The position numbers and the translations under genes are program-made. Of a stretch of DNA of 43,602 nt, positions 1-8,804 are shown piece after piece (within the stretch, counting starts at the first letter, position 1; each line of letters starts with the position of its first letter). The notes beneath the pieces are model-generated. The model was not told the DNA's origin, did no database searches, and saw only the letters and a list, made by a program, of their open reading frames with translations. The stretch is from Planctomycetaceae bacterium (GTDB lineage Bacteria > Planctomycetota > Planctomycetia > Pirellulales > PALSA-1355), in assembly GCA_003153375.1 (NCBI GenBank), contig PLYM01000174.1, forward strand, positions 79,007-122,608, written 5' to 3'.

Positions 1-471
1 GGCCACGACGTCGCTCATGGCCACGCAGCGCGCCGTGCGGAGCTCGAGGTCGACCGCGACACCACAGTCCATTTCTTGCGAGGCCACTTCGACCCATTGA
101 CCACCGAGGCGCACCTCGGTGCGCTGGTTGGTCGAGCTATAAAAGCCTTCGGGAAAGGCGCCGGGAATGTCGGCCGCGGTCAGTTGGCAGTCCTGCAGAG
201 CGGTGGGTACGGCCCCATGGTCGCCAATCTGACCAAGGATCTGCCGCAGCGCCTCGACGCTGGCCGCGCGCACCTCGACCAGGGCAAAGCTTGGATCGGA
301 ACGGCTGTGGCCGATCGTAATTTTCTTGATCTTGAAACTGCCCCCCCCGGCCGTGATCAGGTCGAGGACCTTCGGCAGAATCAGACTGTCGATGATATGG
401 CCGGTGATCTGCACCTCTTCGACGAAGGGCAGCGGTCTACTTTTTGCCGATGAACTGGTGGCAGACATCAT
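1..471 (-). CDS. LOR/SDH-domain enzyme (TIGR00300-like), 3' part missing
   Basis: The first 157 residues are visible; the frame is open to the window edge, so the gene is cut by the window and not broken. The N-terminus carries VQITGHIIDSLILPKVLD, followed by GFYSSTNQRTEVRLGGQWV and EMDCGVAVD, which I recognise as the hallmark start of the LOR/SDH conserved family (TIGR00300). Members include archaeal ornithine cyclodeaminase and the C-terminal half of cyanobacterial AgrE, both acting in arginine/ornithine catabolism. No arginine-dihydrolase domain precedes it, so this is the stand-alone form. The start is the first of two adjacent ATG codons. A weak promoter (TTGGTT, 18 bp, TACAAT) can be drawn upstream on this strand at about 543-572. 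It is divergent from the next gene. The family call is firm; the substrate is inference. Confidence 0.8.
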   Translation of the reverse strand, partial: MMSATSSSAKSRPLPFVEEVQITGHIIDSLILPKVLDLITAGGGSFKIKKITIGHSRSDPSFALVEVRAASVEALRQILGQIGDHGAVPTALQDCQLTAADIPGAFPEGFYSSTNQRTEVRLGGQWVEVASQEMDCGVAVDLELRTARCVAMSDVVA

Positions 472-645
472 GACGGGCTCGGGAGTTCTCGCAGGAATGC
501 ATCGTCGGTCGACGCTGATGGCGCACCAGGGGTTCCCCGGCAATTGTAGGTCGCCATCGTGGGAGAAACCAAGCACAGCATGGAGCGGCGATTTCTCGCC
601 CTGATTTTGGGCCGTGTTCGAAGTATCGATCGGCAAGCAAGACAC

Positions 646-674
646 TTTCCAGCGTGCTGCCAAGCTCCTATACT
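646..674 (+). promoter_or_regulatory. Candidate sigma70-type promoter for the 763-5546 run
   Basis: TTTCCA (-35, 4/6) and TATACT (-10, 5/6) are separated by 17 bp. Transcription would begin near 681, giving a leader of about 80 nt before the ATG at 763. Confidence 0.4.
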
Positions 675-762
675 GAGAGTTCGGTCATTATTGGATGGTC
701 GCGCCGGAGCCGCCCGCGGCGGATGCTGGCAATTTCTTTGCAAGGATTGGTGCTCTTTCGAT

Positions 763-2013
763 ATGAGTAACGCAGACCACTGGAATTCGTTGGCCTCGGA
801 CTTGGGCGCCCCCGTACCCGAGCAGCCGGCCGCAAAAGAACAGAAGCCGGCCACGCCTCCCCCCGCGCCGCGTCGTGCCGCGCCAGCAATCAAGAAGCCG
901 GCGCCGCCCAAGCCAGCCGCCAATTGGTCTCAACTGGCGGATCAGTTGGGGATCGAAGGGGCCGAACCGCCTCCGCCGCCCAAAGCAGTTCCTCCGCAAT
1001 CAGCCCCCGCGCGACCAGTCCGTCAACCCGAAGCGACCGCTGCAGCCCCGCCCAGGGAACGGTCCGAAGAGCCGCGACGCGAGCGGCCCCGGCGCGATTC
1101 CGAGGGAGGGCGTCCGCCGCGCAACCGAGAGCGGCAACCCCCGCGCGAGCGCCATCGCGAGGCACCCTCACCGGTCCATGAGGAATCAACCGCGTCCGAT
1201 TTCGCTGCGTCCGCCCGTTCTGGGTCCGAATTCGATGACGATCGGTTTCACGATGATGAGCCGATCGACGCCGAATTGGTGGAAGAAGCGGAATTCACCG
1301 AGGGCGAGGGCCAGAGCCCCACGGTCGAGGGTGAGAGCGATCAGCCCGAGCGCAAGCGGCGGCGCCGCCGCCGTGGCGGTCGCCGCTCCAAGCGTTCGCG
1401 GGAGAAGGTCGAGGGCGAGCAAACGACGCCCGCGACTGAGGGCGAGGCGGCCGAACATGCCGAGCATGATGCCGGCGAACCCGAAGCGGACGTGCTGGAG
1501 TTTGGTGAGGCCGAACCCATTGCTGGTGAAACCACCGAGGGTGAGACGCCCTTAGCACCGGGCGAGGAGCGCGAGCGCAAAGGACGTCGGCGGCGTCGCC
1601 GTCGTGGCGGTCGCCGCGACAAAGAAGGGGCGCCCAAGGGTGTCTCCAGCGAATCGAGCGCCGAAGGCCCCGAGGCCGCGGCCCGTGGGGGCGATGATAC
1701 ACATCGTGTACACGATATCGACGCGCACGAGGACGACGCAGATGATATGGACGACCTGGACGACGATGACCAGGAGCCCTTCGCAATCGGCGACGAGGAC
1801 TCGGCCGGCAGCGACGATGATGACTCGGGAGACTCGCCCCTCGACAAGAACAGCCATCGTGCGATCCCGGCTTGGGAAGAAGCGATCGGATATATCGTCT
1901 CGGTGAACATGGAAGCCCGAGCCAAGAATCCCAAAGCGGGAAGCCCTCGCGGACGCGGTCGAGGACGTGGCAACCGCGGCGGGAATCCCCGCGGCGGCAA
2001 TCGCCGAGGATAA
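763..2013 (+). CDS. Disordered protein with arginine clusters and RG-rich tail
   Basis: A 416-residue protein that is almost wholly low complexity. The N-terminus has two copies of a short motif, HWNSLASDLG (about residue 6) and NWSQLADQLG (about residue 54), separated by Pro/Ala/Lys sequence. An acidic middle is interrupted by two similar blocks, ERKRRRRRRGGRR and ERKGRRRRRRRGGRR, then an Asp-rich stretch. Near the C-terminus is a folded-looking block, AIPAWEEAIGYIVSVNMEA, before an RGRGRGRGNRGG-type tail. RG tails and Arg patches are typical of RNA-binding proteins such as RNase E scaffolds, so an RNA role is inferred and not shown. The frame is open further upstream, but the ATG before SNADHWNS opens the patterned region. 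Only 6 nt separate it from the sugar-binding lipoprotein gene, suggesting co-transcription. Confidence 0.75.
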   Translation: MSNADHWNSLASDLGAPVPEQPAAKEQKPATPPPAPRRAAPAIKKPAPPKPAANWSQLADQLGIEGAEPPPPPKAVPPQSAPARPVRQPEATAAAPPRERSEEPRRERPRRDSEGGRPPRNRERQPPRERHREAPSPVHEESTASDFAASARSGSEFDDDRFHDDEPIDAELVEEAEFTEGEGQSPTVEGESDQPERKRRRRRRGGRRSKRSREKVEGEQTTPATEGEAAEHAEHDAGEPEADVLEFGEAEPIAGETTEGETPLAPGEERERKGRRRRRRRGGRRDKEGAPKGVSSESSAEGPEAAARGGDDTHRVHDIDAHEDDADDMDDLDDDDQEPFAIGDEDSAGSDDDDSGDSPLDKNSHRAIPAWEEAIGYIVSVNMEARAKNPKAGSPRGRGRGRGNRGGNPRGGNRRG

Positions 2014-2019
2014 CTCGCC

Positions 2020-3030
2020 ATGCAGCGCTGGGCTTTCGGTCTCTTGCTGCTCGCGGCGCTAGCCGGCTGCCATCGCGGTGAACCATCGGCCGACAGCTCG
2101 CCGGGCGCCAACGGTAATGGCAAGCGCCTGCGGATCGCCGTCATTCCCAAGGGCACGACCCACGTCTTTTGGAAGTCGGTTCACGCCGGGGCACTCCAGG
2201 CTGCCAAGGAGCTCAAGGCTTCGGGCGTTCACGTCGAGATCCAGTGGAAAGGCCCCTTGCTCGAAAATGATCGCGAGGGCCAGATCAATGTCATGCAGGA
2301 CTTCATTGCGCAAGGGGTCGATGGCATCATTCTGGCGCCGTTGGATTCCACGGCCCTGGTGACGTCGGTCCTCGATGCCAAGACGGCCGGCATTCCCACT
2401 GTGATCTTCGATAGCGGGTTGGCCGACGAGGATGCGATCGTCAGCTACGTGGCCACCGACAATTACAACGGCGGCGCGCTGGCCGCCCGTGAAATCGGCA
2501 AGCGGCTGGCCGGCAAGGGCAATGTCATTCTGCTGCGGTATAACGTCGGCAGCGAGAGTACCGAGCAGCGAGAACGCGGTTTTCTGGAAACGTTGCACAA
2601 GGAGTTTCCGGGGCTCAACATCCTCTCCGACGATCAATACTCGGGCACAACCCCCTTGGAGGCGCAGAACAAGGCCCTCGAGTTGTGCAATCAATTTGGC
2701 GATCGCGTGAATGGTTTCTTCGCGGTTTGCGAGCCCAACACCGTGGGAGTGCTGGGGGCCTTGGAGCAGGAGGGACTCGCGGGCAAGGTCATCTTCGTCG
2801 GCTTCGATCCCGGACCGCAGCTCGTGCCGGCGCTCGAGGCGGGAAAGATTCATGGCCTGGTGCTGCAAGATCCGTTGGCGATGGGCTATGAGAGCGTCAA
2901 GACGCTGGTCGCCCACATGCAAGGCAAAGAGGTCGAGAAGCGGATTGCGACGGGCGAGACGATGGCCACGCCGGAAAACATGAAACAGCCCGAAATTCAA
3001 AAGCTGCTCGTTCCCGAACAAGCCGACTGA
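2020..3030 (+). CDS. Sugar ABC transporter substrate-binding lipoprotein (RbsB-like)
   Basis: The 336-residue protein begins with a lipoprotein signal whose lipobox is LAGC (Cys17), so it is predicted to be tethered to a membrane. The body fits the periplasmic-binding-protein type 1 sugar family: IAVIPKGTTHVFWKSVHAGA opens the first lobe, followed by GVDGIILAPLDSTALV, YVATDNYNGGALAAREIG and VGFDPGPQLVPALEAGKIHG. This is the ribose/galactose/xylose binding-protein pattern, which captures a sugar and delivers it to the permease. The genes just downstream encode the matching double ATPase and permease, with a 12-nt gap. Substrate specificity cannot be read from the sequence; ribose, a polyol or another monosaccharide all fit. 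Confidence 0.9.
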   Translation: MQRWAFGLLLLAALAGCHRGEPSADSSPGANGNGKRLRIAVIPKGTTHVFWKSVHAGALQAAKELKASGVHVEIQWKGPLLENDREGQINVMQDFIAQGVDGIILAPLDSTALVTSVLDAKTAGIPTVIFDSGLADEDAIVSYVATDNYNGGALAAREIGKRLAGKGNVILLRYNVGSESTEQRERGFLETLHKEFPGLNILSDDQYSGTTPLEAQNKALELCNQFGDRVNGFFAVCEPNTVGVLGALEQEGLAGKVIFVGFDPGPQLVPALEAGKIHGLVLQDPLAMGYESVKTLVAHMQGKEVEKRIATGETMATPENMKQPEIQKLLVPEQAD

Positions 3031-3042
3031 CGGCCGAGGCTC

Positions 3043-4533
3043 ATGGAAACCGCGCTGCTCGGCATGTCGGATGTGAGCAAGAGCTTTGGCGCCACCCGGG
3101 CCTTGCAAGGCGTGTCGCTCGAAGCGCGCGGCGGCGAGGTGCTGGCCCTGATTGGCGAAAACGGCGCCGGCAAAAGCACGCTCATGAAGATCCTCTCGGG
3201 CGCCGTCTCGCCCGACTCGGGCCAGATGCACCTGGCCGGCCAGCCCTATGCTCCCACAGGCCCTCACGACGCGCGGGTGGCCGGCGTGTCGATGATCTAT
3301 CAGGAGTTGAACCTGGCGCCCGATCTGAACGTGGCCGAAAACGTGATGCTCGGTCAGGAGCAGAGCCGCTTGGGTTTCGTGCGCGGCGCGGCGCAACAGG
3401 AACGGGTCCGCGGCGCGCTGGGCATGCTGGGCCGCGCCGACCTGCCACTCGACGTGCCGGTGCGTCGGCTTTCGGTTGCCGATCAGCAAGTGGTCGAAAT
3501 CGCCCGGGCATTGGCGAGCGAGACCAAGGTGATCGTCTTCGACGAGCCGACCAGCTCGCTGACGCAGCACGACGTCGAGAATTTGTTTCGCGTGATCGAG
3601 AAGCTCAAACGATCGGGCATCGCGGTCATTTACATCAGCCACTTCCTGGAAGAGATTCGCCGCATTGCCGACCGCTATACGGTCCTGCGCGATGGTGCCG
3701 TGGCGGGCAGTGGGCAGTTGGCCGGCACCACCGAGTCGGAGATTGTGGCCCTGATGGTCGGTCGCAAGGTCGAAGAGCTGTTTCCCTCAGTGCCGCACAT
3801 TGCCGGCGAGGTCGTGCTGTCGCTGGCGGGGCTCTCGGGCCGCAAGACGCCGCGCGACGTTTCGTTCGAGCTGCGCCGCGGCGAGATCCTGGGGATCGCC
3901 GGACTGGTGGGGTCAGGGCGCACCGAACTGTTGCGTTGCTTGCTGGCCTTGGATCCAGTGCGGCGGGGCAGGGTGCGCATCGGCGCCATCGAACCCCGAT
4001 CAACACCTCACGCCCGGATTCACGCGGGCTTGGGACTGGTTTCCGAGGATCGCAAAGGCGAAGGACTGGCCCAGCGGGAGACGATCGCCGACAACGCCAC
4101 CTACAGCCGCCTGACACCCTACAGCCGTTTTGGATGGTTGAACTTGCGGGCCCGGCGCGCGGCGGTTGAGGATTGGATGCGGCGTCTGAACGTGAAAGCC
4201 CATTCGGCGGAACAGACCGTCGAGCAACTTTCAGGCGGAAACCAGCAGAAGGTGGCGCTGGTGCGCGTGCTGCACCAGGACGCCGACGTGCTGCTGCTGG
4301 ACGAACCGACGCGCGGCATTGACGTGGGCACGAAGGCCGAAATCTATCGATTGATCGCCTCGCTGGCCGCTGAAGGCAAGGCGGTCATTTTCGTCAGTTC
4401 TTACTTTGCCGAGCTGTTGAGCGTTTGCGATCGTGTGGGCGTGATGGCGCGCGGCACGCTGCGCGAGATTCGGCCGGCCGAGCAGTGGACCGGCTCCTCG
4501 ATTCTGAGTTGTGCTCTGGGGGTGGAACCATGA
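3043..4533 (+). CDS. Sugar ABC transporter ATP-binding protein (RbsA/MglA type)
   Basis: A 496-residue tandem ATPase. Domain 1 has Walker [10 protein letters not shown] (Lys44), the degenerate signature [15 protein letters not shown] and Walker [12 protein letters not shown]. Domain 2, from about residue 255, has [12 protein letters not shown] in place of a full Walker A, then signature [15 protein letters not shown] and Walker [15 protein letters not shown]. One intact and one degenerate P-loop is the standard RbsA/MglA/XylG arrangement, so this is normal for the family. It would power import of a monosaccharide in the cytoplasm together with the neighbouring permease. Its stop codon overlaps the permease start (ATGA), indicating translational coupling. 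Confidence 0.93.
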   Translation: METALLGMSDVSKSFGATRALQGVSLEARGGEVLALIGENGAGKSTLMKILSGAVSPDSGQMHLAGQPYAPTGPHDARVAGVSMIYQELNLAPDLNVAENVMLGQEQSRLGFVRGAAQQERVRGALGMLGRADLPLDVPVRRLSVADQQVVEIARALASETKVIVFDEPTSSLTQHDVENLFRVIEKLKRSGIAVIYISHFLEEIRRIADRYTVLRDGAVAGSGQLAGTTESEIVALMVGRKVEELFPSVPHIAGEVVLSLAGLSGRKTPRDVSFELRRGEILGIAGLVGSGRTELLRCLLALDPVRRGRVRIGAIEPRSTPHARIHAGLGLVSEDRKGEGLAQRETIADNATYSRLTPYSRFGWLNLRARRAAVEDWMRRLNVKAHSAEQTVEQLSGGNQQKVALVRVLHQDADVLLLDEPTRGIDVGTKAEIYRLIASLAAEGKAVIFVSSYFAELLSVCDRVGVMARGTLREIRPAEQWTGSSILSCALGVEP

Positions 4534-5546
4534 GCGGGCTCTCCTCGGAATCGGCTCGGCCCTGGTCGACGCGTGGCCGCCAGTGGTTGCGCACGGTGCT
4601 GGGACCGTTCTTGGCACTGGTGCTGGTCGTGGCCGTGTTCACCGTGGCCGACAACATGCAGGCCGACGGTGGCAAGTTTGCGACTTTGCGCAACGCGCAA
4701 AACATTCTGGTGCAGTCGGCCACCGTGGCCATCGCGGCGCTGGGCATGACGATGATCATCATCTCGGCGGGCATCGACCTGTCGGCAGGCACCACGATGG
4801 CACTCTCGGCAACCGTGCTGGCATGGTTCTTGCGCGAAGGCTATCCGCCGCCGCTGGCCGTTGCGATCGGAGTGGGCACGGGCTGCCTGGCCGGTTTCAT
4901 CAACGGCTCACTGATCAGCTTGCTGCGCGTGGTGCCATTTATCATCACGCTGGGCACGATGACGATCTATCTGGGGCTGGCCAAGATGATCGGCCGCAGC
5001 ACGATGGTGCGGCCCGACCGGGCCCAGATACCCGACTGGATGGGCGAGCTGCTGCTGCCGCGACTCAAGTACGAATGGATGATCTTTCCGCCCGGCGTGT
5101 GGCTGTTGCTGATCCTGGCCCTGCTGGTGTCGGCCGTGCTCCGCTATACCGTGTTCGGCAAGCACGTGTTCGCCATCGGCTCGAGCGAAGCCACGGCTCG
5201 ATTGTGCGGCATCAATGTGCCGCTGACGCGGATTGCCATTTACACGATTGCCGGTTTTTTTGTTGGCATGGCCGGCCTTTACCAGTTCGCCCGGCTGACA
5301 ATCGGCGACCCCACCTCGGGCACCGGCAAGGAGCTACCAATCATCGCAGCCGTCGTGATCGGCGGCGGCAGCCTCAGCGGCGGCCGTGGTTCGATCCTGG
5401 GCACCTTGACCGGCGCGCTCATCATGCAAGTAATATCTAGTGGCTGCACCGCGCTCAAGCAGCCGAACCCGATTCAAGAAATCATCATCGGTGCCATCAT
5501 TGTGGCCGCCGTGACGGTGGACCAGTTTAGAAGAGGTAGTGGCTAG
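4530..5546 (+). CDS. Sugar ABC transporter permease (RbsC type)
   Basis: A 338-residue hydrophobic protein with about 8-10 membrane segments. The family hallmarks are [53 protein letters not shown] and the late [20 protein letters not shown]. These identify the branched-chain/ribose permease superfamily that forms the channel with RbsA-type ATPases. The ATG overlapping the ATPase stop is the chosen start; a longer reading upstream would lie inside the ATPase gene. The last codons run into a heptanucleotide repeat array, so the final residues (RRGSG) are probably repeat-derived. Confidence 0.92.
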   Translation: MSGLSSESARPWSTRGRQWLRTVLGPFLALVLVVAVFTVADNMQADGGKFATLRNAQNILVQSATVAIAALGMTMIIISAGIDLSAGTTMALSATVLAWFLREGYPPPLAVAIGVGTGCLAGFINGSLISLLRVVPFIITLGTMTIYLGLAKMIGRSTMVRPDRAQIPDWMGELLLPRLKYEWMIFPPGVWLLLILALLVSAVLRYTVFGKHVFAIGSSEATARLCGINVPLTRIAIYTIAGFFVGMAGLYQFARLTIGDPTSGTGKELPIIAAVVIGGGSLSGGRGSILGTLTGALIMQVISSGCTALKQPNPIQEIIIGAIIVAAVTVDQFRRGSG

Positions 5547-5625
5547 TGGTTGGTGGTTAGTGACGAAAAGCAAGCCATTCGTCTTTGTTTACTAACCACT
5601 ATCCACTAACTACCTATCACTACTC
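5535..5625. repeat. Inverted heptanucleotide repeat array
   Basis: The left arm reads as 7-nt units TAGTGGC, TAGTGGT, TGGTGGT and TAGTGAC. The right arm reads ACTAACC, ACTATCC, ACTAACT, ACCTATC and ACTACTC. The arms are imperfect inverted copies (11 paired bases, mismatch, 6 more, mismatch, 4 more) around an inner GACGAA/TTCGTC stem. The array starts in the last codons of the permease gene and ends directly at the decarboxylase ATG, so that gene has no visible Shine-Dalgarno sequence. Confidence 0.8.
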
Positions 5626-7278
5626 ATGCACTACCAGCAATTGCTCGAGAGTTTGCGCAAGGCGTTTCCTCAGCCGGTTTCGGATCCGGTGCATGATGGG
5701 TACGTGGTGTTTTCCATTTTGCGCGCGCTCGACCAGGTCGATGCGCTCAAGTCACAGACGCCGATTTTGGGGCAGCCGACAGAGCCGGACTACGACGCGG
5801 CTCGGGCGGCTCGTGTCGCGGGCGAGGGGCTGCAGCTCGAGGCCGTGATTCCGGAGTTGGTCAGCTACTTGCAGGGAATGTTCATTTGGGGGCATCCGCG
5901 CAGCCAGATTAACGTCGTGCCGAATCCGTCGATCGCTAGCGTCATCGGCGTGCTGTTGCCGCTGCTCTATAACCCGAACTTGTGCAGCGACGAAAGCGGC
6001 CGGCGATTTTCCGAGGCTGAAGTGCGTGCCACGGCCATGGCCGCCGAGCTCGTGGGGTACGACCCGCGGCAATCCGGCGGCGTGTTCACTTTTGGCGGCA
6101 CCGGCGGGTTGCTCTATGGCACGAAGATCGGGCTCGAGAAAGCCCTGCCCGGGACGGCTCGGAATGGACTCAAGGAGTCGGCCGTGATTCTGGCGTCGCA
6201 GCAGAGCCATTACTCGTGTTTGAACGTGGCCAATTGGTTGGGCATCGGCCAGGAGAACGTGATCTGCGTTCCCACGCACTTGGACAACTCGGTGCAGCTT
6301 CCGGCCCTTGAGGCGGCGGCCCGCGACGCGTTGGCCAGCGGCAAGAAGATCGCGGCGATCGTGGCCACGATGGGTTCGACCGACGCTTTTGGCGTCGATA
6401 ACCTGCGAGCGATTGACACCCTGCGTCGAAGGCTGGCCGAGGAGTTCGCCCTGCCGTATCTGCCGCACCTGCACGCCGACGCCGTGATCGGCTGGGCCTG
6501 GAGCGTGTTCGACGATTACGACTTTCTGCAAAACCCCTTGGGGTTTCGGGGGCGAACGGTGCGGGCGCTGGCCGCCGTGCAGCATGACATCGGGCACCTT
6601 CCGCTGGCCGATTCAATTGGCATCGATTTCCACAAGACCGGCTACACGCCGTACATCTCGTCGCTCGTGCTGTTCCGTGACGCCAAGGAATTCGACCTGA
6701 TCGCCCGGCAGCGCGAGACAATGCCCTATCTCTATCAGTCGGGCAACCATCATCCCGGCATGTACACGCTGGAAACCAGTCGCGGAGCGGCCGGGCCGAT
6801 GGCGGCCCTGGCCAACATGCTGCTGTTTGGCAAGGAAGGCTACCGCGCGCTGCTGGGCCACGCGGTTGAAATGGCCGAGGTGTTGCGCGAGCAGATCGAA
6901 TCGCACCCGAACCTGACGGTGCTCAACGGCGAGAACTATGGCCCCGTGACGCTGTTTCGCGCCTATCCCGATGGCGTCGACACGTTTGCCGTCAAGGCCC
7001 AGGAGCGCGGCGACCCAGCCTATCGCCAGCAGGTGCTGGCCCACAATGAATACAACCGCCGGATTTTCGAGCGCGTTCACGCCGAAGCCCTGGCCGGCGC
7101 GGGCGTGGTCATCTCTCTGACCGACTGCTACCGCCACACCGACTTCGGCGACCCCATCGTGGCCCTCAAGTCCTACGTCCTGTCCCCCTTCACCGACGAA
7201 AACCGCATGCAATCGATCGTCACCCACGTGGTGGCGGCGAGGAAGGCGGTGGATGAAGGAGTGAAAGGCGCGCGTTAG
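5626..7278 (+). CDS. Group II pyridoxal-phosphate-dependent decarboxylase
   Basis: A 550-residue protein of the glutamate/aromatic amino acid decarboxylase superfamily. Visible landmarks are the N-terminal SYLQGMFIWGHPRSQINVVP segment, the FTFGGTGGLLYGTKIGLEKA glycine-rich cofactor region, LPHLHADAVIGWAW with the cofactor-contacting Asp, and GIDFHKTGYTPYISS, whose Lys337 is the expected Schiff-base lysine. The HKxGYxPY form recalls tyrosine decarboxylase-like enzymes, but glutamate, aspartate or aromatic substrates are all possible. It would act in the cytoplasm, releasing CO2 to make an amine. It follows the sugar importer after the repeat array, so it may be separately expressed. The start follows the repeat directly. 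Confidence 0.85.
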   Translation: MHYQQLLESLRKAFPQPVSDPVHDGYVVFSILRALDQVDALKSQTPILGQPTEPDYDAARAARVAGEGLQLEAVIPELVSYLQGMFIWGHPRSQINVVPNPSIASVIGVLLPLLYNPNLCSDESGRRFSEAEVRATAMAAELVGYDPRQSGGVFTFGGTGGLLYGTKIGLEKALPGTARNGLKESAVILASQQSHYSCLNVANWLGIGQENVICVPTHLDNSVQLPALEAAARDALASGKKIAAIVATMGSTDAFGVDNLRAIDTLRRRLAEEFALPYLPHLHADAVIGWAWSVFDDYDFLQNPLGFRGRTVRALAAVQHDIGHLPLADSIGIDFHKTGYTPYISSLVLFRDAKEFDLIARQRETMPYLYQSGNHHPGMYTLETSRGAAGPMAALANMLLFGKEGYRALLGHAVEMAEVLREQIESHPNLTVLNGENYGPVTLFRAYPDGVDTFAVKAQERGDPAYRQQVLAHNEYNRRIFERVHAEALAGAGVVISLTDCYRHTDFGDPIVALKSYVLSPFTDENRMQSIVTHVVAARKAVDEGVKGAR

Positions 7279-7316
7279 CCAAGGGTCTTCGCCGCGCCAA
7301 CCGTGCAAGCCGCCGT

Positions 7317-8060
7317 CTACTTCGCCGCGATCGTCCGCGCCAGCGGCTTCAGGATGCTGTCGGCGACATAGGTGTCGACCATGTGGGTGCAGAGCTCGGT
7401 CAGACGACCGAGCATTTCGACGAAGGTCACGTCCTGGCCCAAGCCGCCATAGCGACGGGCGGTGACATAGACGCTGAGCTGCTCTTCGGGAAATTCGCCG
7501 GTGCGAATTTGATAGGCGTTGGTGCGGTTTTCGATGCTCAAGCGGCACTGCATCCGGCAATCTTCATCCAGGGCCAACGTCATGGTGGGCTCATAGTTGA
7601 CGATCGTGCTGCCCGGCACCTCCATCAGGCGTTCCAAGGCGGGGCTCAGCCCCAAGGCTTCGGCAACCAGTTGATTGTGGTTGCCGCGGTAGGTGAAATC
7701 GAACCCGAACAGCAGGTCGAGGGCCTCGCAGTCCAGCGAGCTGAGCGAGAGCATGTAGGGAGCCAATTCGAGCACCAGTTTGTGCTGCTCGAGGGCCTCT
7801 TCGATGGTCGCGGGGTTCACTTGCCCCGAGCACAGCCGACGGGCTTCGACCGTGGCCCAGCGGTAGTGGCCGTGCTCCTTGTCCTCTTCGAGGATGAAGT
7901 CTCCCTTCTCGCGGCAATAAAAATTGCGCATCGTGGGATACTTCTTTTGCAGTCGCTCGAAGTAGTGGAGCACCGGCTCGCGGGTAGTGGGCAGCTCCAT
8001 CTCAGTGCTGAGGTTCATGTTGACGTAGAAGTCGTCACTCAAGGAACTGTATCGATTCAT
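7317..8060 (-). CDS. Unrecognised 247-residue cytoplasmic protein
   Basis: I do not recognise this family. The chosen start opens MNRYSSLSDDFYVNMNLSTE, preceded at a reasonable distance by an AAGGGAA ribosome-binding-like sequence; a longer open frame upstream would cross the promoter region and is disfavoured. The protein is soluble, with no signal peptide or membrane segment. It contains FERLQKKYPTMRNFYCREKG, an LLFGFDFTYRGNHNQLVAEAL block and an MTLALDEDCRMQCRLSIENR strand-rich part. Codon use matches the chromosome, and a near-consensus promoter faces it. It converges with the decarboxylase (38-nt gap) and is divergent from the alkyltransferase gene. Confidence 0.75.
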   Translation of the reverse strand: MNRYSSLSDDFYVNMNLSTEMELPTTREPVLHYFERLQKKYPTMRNFYCREKGDFILEEDKEHGHYRWATVEARRLCSGQVNPATIEEALEQHKLVLELAPYMLSLSSLDCEALDLLFGFDFTYRGNHNQLVAEALGLSPALERLMEVPGSTIVNYEPTMTLALDEDCRMQCRLSIENRTNAYQIRTGEFPEEQLSVYVTARRYGGLGQDVTFVEMLGRLTELCTHMVDTYVADSILKPLARTIAAK

Positions 8061-8134
8061 CGAAGGTTCCCTTGCACGAACGGCAGCGCCCAAGGCGCCA
8101 CTGGCTGTTGGATTAAGAGGTAAACACCAGGCAG

Positions 8135-8162
8135 TTGCGACTGCGCAAACCCAGTATAGAAT
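8135..8162 (+). promoter_or_regulatory. Candidate promoter for the alkyltransferase gene
   Basis: TTGCGA, 16 bp and TAGAAT (5/6 to the -10 consensus) point rightward, with the start of transcription near 8169, about 54 nt before the ATG. The -10 box shares bases with the leftward promoter's -10. Confidence 0.45.
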
Positions 8163-8182
8163 GATGGCCGCGAAAATGTCAA
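8153..8182 (-). promoter_or_regulatory. Near-consensus leftward promoter for the unknown gene
   Basis: Read on the minus strand, TTGACA (perfect -35) and TATACT (5/6 -10) are 18 bp apart. Transcription would start near 8146, about 86 nt upstream of the ATG at 8060. Confidence 0.55.
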
Positions 8183-8222
8183 AGCGCCGTTCTGGCCGTT
8201 CCATCTCGCAAAAATCTCGATC

Positions 8223-8804
8223 ATGCCGCACGAAGAACCGCTCCAGTTCGTTTCCTTTGAGACCGATTTGGGATGGATGGCGCTGGTGGGCACCGGCCAG
8301 ACGATTCGTCAGGTGATTTTTGGCCACCCCACCAAGGCGGCCACATTGAAAGCAATTCGGGAGCAAGCGCCCCAGGCGAAGCAGGCTGTCGGCGGCTGGC
8401 CGTCGCTCGTCGCGCGACTTCAGGACTATGCGGCTGGCGGCTGCGTCGACTTTCAGGATGTCGAACCGGACCTTGAACATCTGACGCCGTTTCAACGCCG
8501 CGTGATCAAGCATTGCCGGGCGATCGGTTATGGCCAGACACAATCCTATGGTGACCTGGCAGCCAAGAGCGGTGCCGAGCGCGCCGCGCGAGCCGTAGGC
8601 AGCACAATGGCCAAGAACCGCTTTCCGATCCTCGTGCCCTGCCATCGCGTGATCAATTCAAACGGTAGCATCGGCCGGTATTCGGGCCCCGAGGGACCCG
8701 ATCGGAAAGCGCGCTTGCTCGAAACGGAAGGAGCCCAAACAGGCCGTAGCACCAGATCGCCGAAATTCCGCCGCCATGCTCGGGGCGTCGCGAGCCAAGG
8801 CTGA
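8223..8804 (+). CDS. ogt: Methylated-DNA--protein-cysteine methyltransferase
   Basis: A 193-residue DNA repair protein that transfers alkyl groups from O6-alkylguanine (and O4-alkylthymine) to its own cysteine in a single-turnover reaction. The signature ILVPCHRVI is present with acceptor Cys140. Upstream is the helix-turn-helix region LTPFQRRVIKHCRAIGYGQTQSYGDLAAKSG, and the arginine finger region ARAVGSTMAKNRFPI precedes the active site. There is no AraC-type Ada regulatory domain, so this is the Ogt/MGMT form. About 20 basic residues extend past the usual C-terminus and look non-conserved. It is divergent from an unknown gene through overlapping promoters. Confidence 0.93.
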   Translation: MPHEEPLQFVSFETDLGWMALVGTGQTIRQVIFGHPTKAATLKAIREQAPQAKQAVGGWPSLVARLQDYAAGGCVDFQDVEPDLEHLTPFQRRVIKHCRAIGYGQTQSYGDLAAKSGAERAARAVGSTMAKNRFPILVPCHRVINSNGSIGRYSGPEGPDRKARLLETEGAQTGRSTRSPKFRRHARGVASQG